Origin: Phoronis australis
Taxonomy: Eukaryota > Phoronida > Phoronidae
Direction of reading: 5' to 3'
Length of the DNA: 64,000 nt
Assembly (NCBI GenBank): GCA_002633005.1
Contig: NMRA01000030.1
Span: 430,019 to 494,018 of the forward strand
Position numbers and translations under genes: made by a program. How positions within the stretch are numbered: position 1 is the stretch's first letter; each line of letters opens with the position of its first letter. This document shows positions 1-11,500 of the stretch, in pieces. Below the pieces are notes generated by a model. The model ran no database searches and had not been told where the DNA came from. It was given only the letters and a program-made list of their open reading frames with translations.

Positions 1-124
1 TCAAAGATTCTGAATCTGTGGAAAAGACCCTCTTTTTATCATGTGTGTCGTACCCGTTTTCCACACACAGAGATAAAGGAACAAACAGGAGTCATGGACT
101 TAATCAAGACAATTCCGAAATTGA

Positions 125-355
125 AATGGACGGTGGGGCGGACAGGTCGCCAGAGCACAGGACAACAGATGGACAAAAAGATGCACAGAGTGGCAACCCA
201 GATATGGAAAGAGATCAAAAGGACGGCACCAAGCCAGATGGAGAGATGCCATTGTGAGGACGAGAGACAAAACGTGGATGAGAGCGGCAAGAGACAGAAC
301 AAATTGGAAGGCATTGTGGGAGGGTTACATCCTGCAGTGGATGGACAGCGCCTAG
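125..355 (+). pseudogene. C-terminal tail of a non-LTR retrotransposon reverse transcriptase
   Basis: One frame, open from about 125 to a TAG at 353-355, carries the signature of the extreme C-terminus of RTE/jockey-like LINE proteins: RWTKRCTEW near 167, then KGRHQARWRD, then AARDRTNWKALWEGYILQW just before the stop. Only about 75 codons survive. The frame is blocked by a stop at 122-124, and no endonuclease or polymerase domain is visible in the first 120 bases, so this is a truncated or window-clipped copy. The longer frame 43-453 overlaps it in a different phase and has no recognisable motif. The motif string is seen directly; the clade assignment is from family knowledge and approximate. 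Confidence 0.72.
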
Positions 356-378
356 AGTCAGAGTCAGAGTCAGTCAGT
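354..378. repeat. short GAGTCA/GTCA microsatellite
   Basis: Four to five tandem GAGTCA or GTCA units start right at the stop codon of the LINE fragment. Many LINEs end in short simple repeats, so this may be the element's 3' tail, but no target-site duplication was identified. Confidence 0.5.
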
Positions 379-1894
379 CGTACCCGTTGCGCGGTGGCAT
401 GGCACGATCCTTACACGTTCATGCGAGCAAGTGTAGAGTCGTACTGGCGCTGATGCATGTTGACTGCAACTCGAATTAACAAACTGTTTAGTTGTCTGAG
501 ACTACAAAAAGAGATAGATATTGACAGCGTTTTGAGAAGATAAATCCTGGGACGATGGAATTTGGAAGCGTATTAAACTGATGTGTGTTTCAATGCGCAA
601 AGTTGAATTTGTATTGAGTTAAACGTACTGTGAGTTTGTCTTTTGTTACGTTTCCTTTATTGGCAATAATGTACTGAAAACTTATTGCGTCGTTCACTGC
701 TGACTGTTGTTCCGACGCCATTATTTTTTGAGCGGCATTGTCATCAAAAGCTCCACTGTTTTAGAAATTCGAACTACCCCTTGCGTAATCCTGGCTAGGG
801 GCCTGTGTACGAAGTTTTTCTATGGTTATCAAAGATTTAAAACGTGCAAACTCGGAAATGTGACCCTGAGTCACGAAAAATTGCGCGCTCTAGTTTGCAA
901 GCTAGTACAAAGCTGATCAGAATCTCTGCCACACAAAGTAGGTTTTTAACACTCGTGAACTTGCTCGAATAAAGCTTACGTTTACCACTGCATGCACCAA
1001 TTCCTTTGCACCACCAGGACATATTTTGATAATGTAGCTCTACCCATATATACTAATAGTTTCAGTTATTGGTTTTGAGCTTGTGGGACTTAGAAACCGT
1101 AACTATGATAGGCGTGGCCTAGTTGAGTTTGTTGGAACCACCCCGTTGAAGCCAAGCTTTGTTTCCTTACAGGAAAGTGATTTTCCAGGTAGTTGTTCTT
1201 GCTACAAGACTTGTTGTTTTCTCGTTAAGAAGTCATTTCATTGACTACAACTGAAAATCTATAGCTCTACGAATGTCCCCACACGGAAATCGAAAGCAGT
1301 ACAATGCATTCTGGATAGGAGCATTATCGTCTAAAGGCACTATAAACCACCTTACGCCGGTGTTAAATATAACCAGTTTTTTTAAATGCGTAACAATTTT
1401 CATTTTACAAGAACACGACTATGGCATGACCCCAGGGCCTCAAATCTGTGGGTTAGCTCAGAAGACCTAGTGTAGATCATGTTAGTATTTTCTGTTAATT
1501 TTCGAATCAAAGTTTTTTGGACAGCGTTGTTTCAGTACGTTACAGGGTGTTGGTCGCTGACATTAGTTTTGGTCACCTGCTCTGCATTGTGTTAAAATCT
1601 GGAGGCAATGTAGGTTTGAAGAAAAAACGAGGCATTGTTGCGACACAGTATTGCGTCAAATCAAACATTTTCTGCGCTCATATCACGGGACCCGCTCCTA
1701 AAATTAGCCTTAGTTTGTTTGTGTTTCCACAGCAATGGCATTACGATCTTATACTTTGGTGGAAAGAAACTGCATACAACCTGCAATAAATCGCCTGTAA
1801 TTCCTACATGGCCACAATGTATTGGCCACTGAAACTAACCCGGCCAGACAAGCAAGGTCACAAAGATGGACCAACACTGTGGTAAACAAAATAC
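379..1894. other. intergenic stretch, no gene recognised
   Basis: Several 60-90 codon frames occur (for example 707-916 and 1517-1789), but none shows a recognisable domain, splice context or repeat. Plus-strand AATAAA hexamers occur near 968 and 1785. They could belong to an unseen convergent transcript or be chance. Confidence 0.4.
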
Positions 1895-4800
1895 AAATGG
1901 ATTTTAAATACTGCTTTATTTAATATCATGGTTAGGATTTTTGTTACAAATGCTTTCTAGAAATCATATTGCCATGTTCAGAGAAAAGGTAGTCTAACAG
2001 TTCCTCCAAACTCCATGGCAAATATACAAGATCTTCATATAGTGAAGGCAAATTACAACAGGTTGTCATGACAATGAGGCAATAGTGGAATAGACAGGTT
2101 ATGACAGTTGCTTTACACACCCAGAAAAAATAAAGAAAACAACAGAATAGACCAGAAAGATATCATAAAAATAAAATTAGTGTCTTTAAGATACGATACT
2201 GCATGGTGTTAGAAAAATATACAAGTCTTTCGATATCAAAATGCCTTAGAAAAGTTCTTCAACATCCTTTCACAACACCCAAGATCAACAACCAAAATGA
2301 CCTGTCGTCATGACAACCTGCCACAGCACAATTCAGTAATCTTAAATAATCAATTAATGTGAATAAAATAATATCAAACTAAATAAATATAATATTTTAA
2401 AACTACCAGAGTTAAATAGTGAGCACTACTCTACGTTTTTGATTAAATATTTTTAATATAACATTGTGAATTTATCCTCTACCTAATGCAAGATTAGCTA
2501 CCCTTAAGCAATTAGTAATGGTTATTACACAAGACGTTGCTATAGCAACAAGAGATTCACCCTCCAAAAGGAGAGAATACAACCATTTACTTCTGAATTG
2601 AAAATGTTTACCATTGAAATAATTTTAATTCTAATTAATAACCATCACAATTTGATGCGGTGGGGGGTAAAGCAGAGAACGGATTCATGCTAAGCCTTCG
2701 TAGACGTTGATCACTAGGTCAACAATCAGCATTACAAATTCGATGACTTTGACCAAAGTAATATCATGAACACAATAATGTCGCCTCCATCTCTAATCTC
2801 CAATTTCATGAACATATTATCTTGATATATATTTATATTTACTGAACATTACACTTTAAAGTTCTATATTCTTAACAATTCCTCCTGACATCAGAAGTCT
2901 AATGAGAAATTATCCACATAAACTTCTATACGGTGCAACCTCCACAACAACTTCGGTCAATTGCAGTAAAATAAATTAATAAATTAAAACAAAAATTCAC
3001 AGTAAAACACACTTCAAATGAGATTTTAAGAATATTGCACATTCTTGTAAATGAAAGAGATCACAAGAAGCTTACATGGAATTTTCATATCGCCTGTAAA
3101 CAGATACATGGGCACAGTGTTTATGAAGCCAACACAAGTCCTTTAGTAAACAAAACCAGACATGGCAACCAGAAAAAAGGCATACAACCAAATACTTCTT
3201 GCAAAACTAAAGTCATTGATGAGTTTATGTTTACCACATATACAAAAGTACAAAAAACAAACTGAAATAATTGTTAACCATTAAAATGTGAATCCTTGGA
3301 GAAGAAAAGTTTGCAGTGTTAATGTAGTTAACACAATGGGGGGTGATGTTCATTTGTTCTAACAACAGTTTCACAACAAAATGCAGTCAACCCAACATCT
3401 TTGATGTCTGTGCAAAACAAACTATGTACATAAACATGTCTTTGGAAACTTAACAATTCAAGTTATGAAATGACAACAGTGAAGGGGTCAGTCAGTACAA
3501 ATGACAAAACCCGGTAACAAACTTAAGAATTTTGTCAGACATTGAGCTGAGACTGAAGGAGTTCATTGGACGCATAGCGTGTTTCACCAAAAGGAAAGCT
3601 ATCAGCAACATGTCAACCAATGAACACGCAAAATGCAGTCATTTTTTGTCATTATGTATATACGGTTCTCACAAAGCTTATCATGGGATACATATAAGAA
3701 AGTAAACAATCCAAATCATCATTAACAATAGTGATAATTTTCTTCATCAGTTAAACATTATGTAGTCAACAAACAATCTCTCATTCACATATGTGTGGCA
3801 CACTTATAACAACTCTTTTAACATGTCCTGTTACCATGGAAACCATAAAATGTCCAGTACCTCAGTATCCTGTTTAGCCTCCGAATCCACTTGCAACTTG
3901 TCATCTGAAAAAGCAAAATTCAACAATGGTGACATAAAAAGATGACCTTTTCCTGAATAGCTTCGCATTAAATGTATTCTTCTTGAGACCAATTTTGAGT
4001 AAAACTTAATTTGTTCCCTGCAAATTGAACATGTCACATGACCAAGAAATGAGCTGTGAGCAGTATGGAGAAGCCATTACATTAAAAACTTAACTGATAT
4101 TATTGTGATAAATATTTGACATTTTAAATCATCTGACTTTTTTGAGGTGTAGACTGCCACAAAATAGCATAAATGATTCTGGTCAGCACCTGAGTCCTTT
4201 TGAAACCTAGACCTCACTGTTTAAAACGTCTACCCGCACCACTTTCAAAGAAGTTTGATTTTTCAAAAGCAACGCAAAGGTATATATTAAGTTAGATTCA
4301 TGAACAAAGTGGCTTGTCAACTTAGCAGCAATCTCCTTAATCACGACCATAATCGATTAAGAACTGGTTTCCAAAAGCAAGCAGTGCTGTTTTGAGTCAC
4401 CGTCAGCCTCCCTGCCCGAGTCCAGCCAATTGTGTCACTGAACCAATAAAGCCGGGATAAAATCCTGCACCACTCACATCAGATTTCTTTTTTTAAATGT
4501 GCAACTTGAAAATAGTGCATCATCGCATCAATTCCAGAAACAATTACTGTATTTTGTTTGCCTAAGAAGATGTGAACTCAAAAACCAGCAAAACTAGGAT
4601 ATAATGTTCCCAAATTATGAGAACCAGTTTGATGCCCGTTAGTCAGTGGAGAAAACTGGTTTTCAAAATGTGGGCACGTTACATCTATCTATTACCCAAA
4701 AACGTGAAGCAAGACTTGAATGGGAGGTGTTGTGACAAAAATGTTGGGTAGTACTTTCATAACACGCACGCACACATGAATGAGGCGCAAGGGTCGTCAC

Positions 4801-7210
4801 TCACGAAATGTACACAACGCACAACAATCAAACAGAAACCGTTGAGACAACTTGGAAATATGTATGTAGAGCTCAACAGCCAGTCCCGTCAGCAACCAAG
4901 GGGAGTGCAGCTTTAACAAAATATTTTAAACAACAACGTAACCTGCACCACGGATAAAGAAACAACACTACATTTATTTTATATACTTTGCCAGATTCTT
5001 CAATGTTCTGAAGACAGTAGTTTGGCATGATCAAGTCGTAATAAACTCTGATAAAACTGTGAGTGTATTCTAACACTGCCTAACCTAATACCTAATACAT
5101 TTCTTCTTTTATACACTTATTGCTCAGACAACAATACAAAGCCAGTCAGAGGTTGCGTGCCTCAGATCCAGCCTAACCTAATACAAGTTCATATAGTATG
5201 ATCTCACTAATTTAGCATACAATATGACTGACATGTCAAATTTTTATAATTTCATTTTTCATAAATGATATACAGAACCAAAATAATGGTTACCGTAGCC
5301 AAATTCATGTTCTGCACTATAGCTACCAGTAGGCAACATTTTGAAAAATTATTGACAAAACAAATCATATAAAGATTCTTGCCTATTGGCGGCCTGGTTA
5401 TTTGAGAACGTAGCTTTTGGACCCATGAAAAATGAAAAAATGCAATTTTGTCAATTATTTATGTCCCAAATTAGTGACATTGTAGCATTATACTGTCATT
5501 GAAACTCTTCATAACACATTGAAACTCTTCATAACACAAAAACGGGTTTATGTAACCCTTGTGCCACTCCTTCAGATTTCCAAAACAATGCTTAATTATG
5601 AACTTACTAACACACCGGGATTGGAATTTGTTAAGCTAAGGCAACATTCCTCATTCTATGTTGGCAGGAGTGCAACATCAACTTGAGAGGTTTGACCTCT
5701 CACGAACCATCATTTTGGGTGAGCATTCTGGCTCTGTCATGTCATCTCAGGTACGTATTTGGGAGATGCATAGGTATCATATTGGGAATGTAAAAAAGTG
5801 GTAGGGAGTGAGGAATGTAATGTACAACATAACCGATTATTGTCTTGCTGTCCATTTTTCTAGTTGCTCAGTAACTCTTAACCGAAGCGGATTTGGTTAA
5901 GATTTTGGAAGAACAGTGGCTCTCCCTGTTGTGTAGATGAGAACCTAACATAAGGTCTTTATGATGCTTTGACTGCAGTTGTAGCATTTAAATCTAACAA
6001 ACTGCGTTACCAGTTTGACACTTAACAGGGTCTATCTACTAACAATGAAAAAGCACCTTTTCGGATCAACAGCAGGAGACAAACTGTTACTATGGCAACA
6101 ACATGAAGGATAAACCATTACCAACAACGACAAACACTAAACCTCAAGTTATATTCCCATCATACAACAAACTTCCAATTGAGTCATAAACAGCAATTTG
6201 TAAGTGAGTGAAAGTTCGTTAGTCTTCTCGACCCTTCATTTACTTAATTTACTTACAAAGCCATGAAAACAATTTGTTAAAGAATAATAGATAATACAAA
6301 TAATTTCAGAAGCATCAAATGTGCAGCAATTTGGTTTGTCAACAAAATCAATGACCAACCAAAAGACAGGTCGACTTGGATTGCTCAATCAAAGCTTTAT
6401 CATAATTTCTATTTACCAAATTACATAGTTTTGGTAGAGGCCTGCTGTTTTTTTACCAAGCACCTGCAGAAAATAACAACAATCAGACTTTCACCTTAGC
6501 TGTAAGAAAGACCTTATTAAGGTTGGAGATGTCCTGACTTTAGAAGTGTACAAGTCTGAGAACACTGTGTAATAGTGAGGTTTGCACTTTTCTTTGCTGA
6601 TCTAAAATGTATAGAATTGTAATCTTAAAAAAGATACATTCTTGGTGTCCTGCCAATAGGGGGATCCACTAGGTGACCGTTTATGATTAAATACACCCTT
6701 CTCCAACACTGTACGATTAATGCATTGAAAACAGAGACAACTAAAAGACCATGGCAAAGCACAACAATATTGAATATGACCACCACCCAAACACTGCTGA
6801 CGACATCTGACCACTTACTCTAACCAAATGACCACCACAGGGAAAAACTTGGCGACCTTTGACCTGAGGCAGAGCCTCTTCTTGAATCTGAGATATGAAC
6901 ACGATTGAATAGAAGAGATTCAGTAAATTGAGATTATCAAGACTTGCTGTAACACACTTTCTGGCAATTGTCCAACAGAACAGATATCGGTTTACCAATA
7001 GTTCTCAAACATCAGCCTATGATGACAACTGGTGCATAGAGATAGAGAACAATGCAGAAAAAAATCTCAAAGTTCCGACTTGGGCCTTTTTTGTAGAACC
7101 AAGAGCAGATGGAAAATTAATCCAGTAGCATATGCAGAAATTTATTGTTGAAAGTAGACATGACGGTTTGGGCAACACATTACGCATGACCCATAAGTGC
7201 TGTCACAAAT

Positions 7211-7234
7211 CTAGGAACCAATATTGGTTCCTAG
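7211..7234. repeat. perfect 24-bp palindrome
   Basis: The sequence from CTAGGAACCAAT through ATTGGTTCCTAG equals its own reverse complement over all 24 bases, with no spacer. It lies in the putative CELF 3' UTR, where it could form a 12-bp hairpin only with strain at the loop. As DNA it presents two inverted CCAAT motifs. Confidence 0.85.
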
Positions 7235-7870
7235 CACAAATGAAACAACTCTAATTTGTAGTGGAATAAGAAAACACACATAAAAGAGCAAATTTTGGAA
7301 ATATCAGACTCTTGTGCGCCAGATGTGAAACATTACATTTTGGGTAAATATGGTCATGTTGTATTTCAGAACGGCGCATATTTTGTCTGTCTGGCAATTG
7401 TATGTACATTTTACAATAATGTTTTACATTCTTGTTTATATACTGTCCACCTGCAGCAGGACTCCGAGTAAAGAATTGACCTGAAACTAGTGACAACTTA
7501 TACTTTATTTTATTCTAATAAAGATCTTCAGTAACCTGACTATGTCCAAATCAACAGTTATCATTACTGACAGACATTTGCATTAACTAAAACTCTCGTC
7601 ATCAGTCATATTCACACAGCAGCCAAACGTATCACCATTCGAACACATTGGTAGACAAACTGTGCCTTAACTCCACTAGGTGGTGCTGTCTTCCAAACAA
7701 AACATATATAATTAATGTAATAGTAAAGTACAATGAAGTAGACACTCCAATCTTATAACAGGCCATTGTACATTACAAATTAGTGAACACCATTAGTCAC
7801 AAGTCATGGTTATGTTCCTCGGTAAAAAGGAAAGAAACAGTTGTTTTGTTAAGCATGCATGAGTTGATGC

Positions 7871-8016
7871 AATTCAACAAAAACCCAGCCAGGGCCCCCT
7901 TCCACCAACTATGACAGTCACAATCAACAAACCCAGCCAGGGCCCCTTCCACCAACTATGACAGTCAGAATTCAACAAACCCAGCCAGGGCCCCCTTCCA
8001 TCAACTATGACAGTCA
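7871..8016. repeat. three tandem copies of a ~49-bp unit
   Basis: Units start at 7871, 7921 and 7968. Each reads roughly ATTCAACAAACCCAGCCAGG, a C-rich run, then CACCAACTATGACAGTCA. Copies differ by one or two bases and small indels in C runs. The array lies 390-540 bases downstream of the CELF stop, in the likely 3' UTR. Confidence 0.85.
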
Positions 8017-8407
8017 TAATTCACACTTTATTTGATAGATTCAATAGACTTGCGGTAGCTGTGTTACAAAACAGAAGAAGAATTTCCCGATAACACTCCA
8101 ACTAGCTCTTTCTTAAAACGCGCAACAAAAAGTGTTTTCTGACAAAAAGTAATCGTTGCTTGATGGATCCACCTACTCTACTTTTTGGTTACACAAAACA
8201 GCAGTATAATTGACTAAGTTCATTAATGGGGATTGAGAGGAACTGGGGTTTACCAAATGTCATCGGAGTATTGTCACAAATAAATCATCTAATCTTCTAT
8301 GACCAAAGATACATCTTTTGACAAAATGAACCGCAGGTTAACTGCAGTCTATCCTGACCCCTGTCACGTCATCATGACAACTGTCCATAACTCACCACTG
8401 ACTGGGC

Positions 8408-8535
8408 CTAGTAAGGCTTATTCTGGTCCTTCGGCCTCTTCAGTTGTACCTTCAGACGCTTCATACCAATCTGAAACCCATTCATATGCTGGATGGCATT
8501 CTGAGCACTCAGCTGGTTGTCAAAACTGACGAATC
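8408..8535 (-). CDS. CELF: CELF last coding exon: second half of RRM3 and stop
   Basis: The acceptor TTGCAG is followed by GGATTCGTCAGTTTTGAC (first G from the previous exon), giving [20 protein letters not shown], then [22 protein letters not shown] and TAG. It carries RNP1 and the conserved C-terminal tail found in nearly identical form across CELF proteins. The 2-nt entry phase matches the previous exon. Oddly, a 21-bp minisatellite starts only nine bases upstream of the acceptor. Confidence 0.96.
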
Positions 8536-11500
8536 CTGCAACGGTGACATGAGAGTATGTGAAAGTGATATGAGAGTGTGTACAGGTGATATGAGAGTGT
8601 GTAAAGGTGATATGAGAGTGTGTAAAGGTGAAATGAGAGTGTGTAAAGGTGATATGAGAGTGTGTAAAGGTGATATGAGAGTGTGTAAAGGTGATATGAG
8701 AGTNNNNNNNNNNNNNNNNNNNNNNNNNNNNNNNNNNNNNNNNNNNNNNNNNNNNNNNNNNNNNNNNNNNNNNNNNNNNNNNNNNNNNNNNNNNNNNNNN
8801 NNNNNNNNNNGATATGAGTGTGTAAAGGGGATATGAGAGTGTGTAAAGGTGATATGAGAGTGTAAAGATGATATGAGAGAGTGTAAAGGTGATATGAGAG
8901 TGTGTAAAGGTGATATGAGAGTGTGTAAAGGGGATATGAGAGTGTGTAAAGGTGATATGAGAGTGTAAAGGTGATACGAGACTGTGTAAAGGTCATGCTA
9001 GATGCCCGTGTTATATGCCAGAGCATTAGATGAACTGAACAGACGATCATTTCAAATCTAATGGTAATAATGAAAAATATCTAAAATGTAGAGGAATTGC
9101 TTACCAAGGACAAAGTCTATGGGGATGTGGTGGCAGAATAGTTCAAATATGGTACATTGCCTAGCCACAACATAAAGACACCAGTTGATAACTTATGAAC
9201 ACAGAACACAAGAAGAAGCAGGCTTCATCTGACCCTGAACCCAAATTTTCATATAAACAATCTCCAGCATCTAAAACCATGAGATTTAACAGCACTTGAA
9301 AAAAACATCACTCAAATAATGAAGATTACAACTAAGTGTTAAAGGAAGAGAGACCAGCTTACCAAAACACTTGCTCTGATTCGTTGCCCGATCCAAGTAC
9401 ACCTTGGCACTGATGACAGTCCCAAAAGTGGCAAACATCTGCGCCAGATCGTTGTCACCACATTCAGCAGGGAGGTGGTAGATAAACAGGTTACAGCCTT
9501 CAGGGCCGACCCAGATAACTTCCTTGGTTGCCGAGGGAATGGGCGCAGCAATGGCTGCCGCAGGTCCCAATGGTGTCTGGGCAAACTGACTCACATAAGC
9601 CGCGGGATATGTGGCTAAAATAACAAGGTTTACAAGACATCATTTACAAAACTTACATGTACATTTACATTTCAAGCACAGTCTATATCAAGGTTGTGTA
9701 AAATCAAATTCAAACATTTTAGAAAAAAGAATTTTCCAAAATAATGTAACTGTAAACACCGTAAGTTAAAGATACACTTCATTTTGCTCTGTTCTTCTGC
9801 CTAAAAAGAAAAAGTAAATTACGGTTGTTCTTTTATCCTCATCAAATTGATCTCTTAATATAACTCTGATATGATTCAATTTCTGTTACTAAAGCAAGAC
9901 ACAGGCAGGTGTATAGTTGCTAATAATTTCGAAGTTCTTGTTCGTAACAGAAATAAAATCAAATCACATTAAGAAATATTACGGCAGCAAGTTATTGAGA
10001 ACAAAAGGCCTACTTTGACCTTTCAACTTTGACCAGACATTGTATTCACATCTACTGAATTGAATGCATTGACTGAAGAGATTCGTTTCAGATTTTCCAT
10101 AACTATAACAACAAAAATGTTGTCTTGACTTAGAGGCTCACCCAATGTGAGTAAGAATTCATCAACTAATCACGCAGTTCATAAGGCCAAATTGCTGAGT
10201 GACGATGAACACAGAAAATGTAAATCTTAAAAGCCAAAAATGAACACAGGAAACACGGAATAGATATTGTCTAACGGTGAAAATGAAACTATGTAACAGA
10301 ATCAAACAACACCTAAATCTGAATAACATACATGACAACAAATATGAGATCTAGGAATATATCACACAACAAATGCAGCGAGTGCAACTGAAGTATATAA
10401 TGAAACAGGAGAGCTGGTCAAGTCATTTGTTTACAATGTCTTATTGCTGTAAAGAACATGGGAGAGGCGGAAATATGGGCTTCAGGTGTTTTTATCGAAG
10501 ACCCCAAGAAACACCAGTCCATTGGAAAATACAATTTAAACGTTTGAACTGAAGGCAAAGCAGACAAGGATGGACAAAAGTCTATAACTGTCTTCTGAAT
10601 TTTCATAAATTCAAGTAGTTAAATAGAATTTAGAAAACAGGTAAGAATAATGATGTAATAGGACACTCTGCAAGATTGATAGGTGCTGGCAACAATGTGT
10701 TACAGCACTGATCTGTATGTCACCTGTTGGCCACATCACACGACCAAATATGTCACAACGGTCAACTAATTAACTGGTATTGCCGCACACTTTCTGAGGT
10801 TTAGAGGCAATGGCTATAGTACATTGGTCCACCCATACACTGGTATTGCTGAACACTTTGTGAGGTTTAGTGGCGATGGCTATAGTACATTGGTCCATCA
10901 ATTAACTGGTATTGCCGCACGCTTTGTAAGGTTGATTGGCTATAGGTTAAGTCTTACCAGCAAATTGCTGAACACCGGTGAAGGCTTGCTGAAGAGGTTC
11001 ACCATTTACGACAGTTTGGACTGAAACAATCATGCAAGCTCAGATTTAGACAGTGGAAGCCGATGACCGTGAAGACACTTCCAAAGCATGTTTATGACCC
11101 AACCGACAACACAGTGGGTGAAAGACAACACCACGCAAATTATTCTCACAACATGGACATTAAAAGTGAAATTTATATCACCGAGAAAGTTTAGGAGAAT
11201 TTTTCAAGCCACAGGCAAGTCTGTTTTTTTCTAAAAAAACTCCATAAGTGATATGCAGGCTAAAAATTTATATATGTAAGGAAAATGCTCCATTCTATTT
11301 AACAGCAATGGTGTTCACAGAAAATTTGCTTCAAGAGAAAGCAACAGCTTTCTATGGTTACCATGAGATCACTATCAACATGCTTTGGTGATGTTCAGAC
11401 TAACAGACACTTACCTTAAATTTCAAGGAAGAATACAACTGTCGTAACTAATTTGTTAACTGGACTGTTTGTTTTAGTTTTTATTACCAACAAATACTGT

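Larger units (their letters stand above)
1895..8407 (-). other. CELF: putative long 3' UTR / downstream region of the CELF gene
   Basis: This stretch follows the CELF stop codon at 8408-8410 on the minus strand and contains no recognisable coding exon on either strand. It is AT-rich and T-biased on the sense strand. Sense-strand AATAAA hexamers occur at 8027-8032, 7504-7514 (two overlapping), 4973-4978 and 1915-1920. Vertebrate CELF mRNAs have kilobase-scale 3' UTRs, so alternative ends from about 0.4 to 6.5 kb are plausible. The distal limit at about 1.9 kb is inferred only from the last hexamer. Confidence 0.4.

Noticed and set aside
18-453. Overlapping open frames of 79 and 136 codons
   Set aside because: The recognisable LINE protein motifs lie in a third phase at 125-355; these frames are out-of-phase shadows.
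8444-9050. Long frames on both strands rich in repeated 7-residue motifs
   Set aside because: They are the 21-bp minisatellite read in frame, and partly cross N; no protein family matches.
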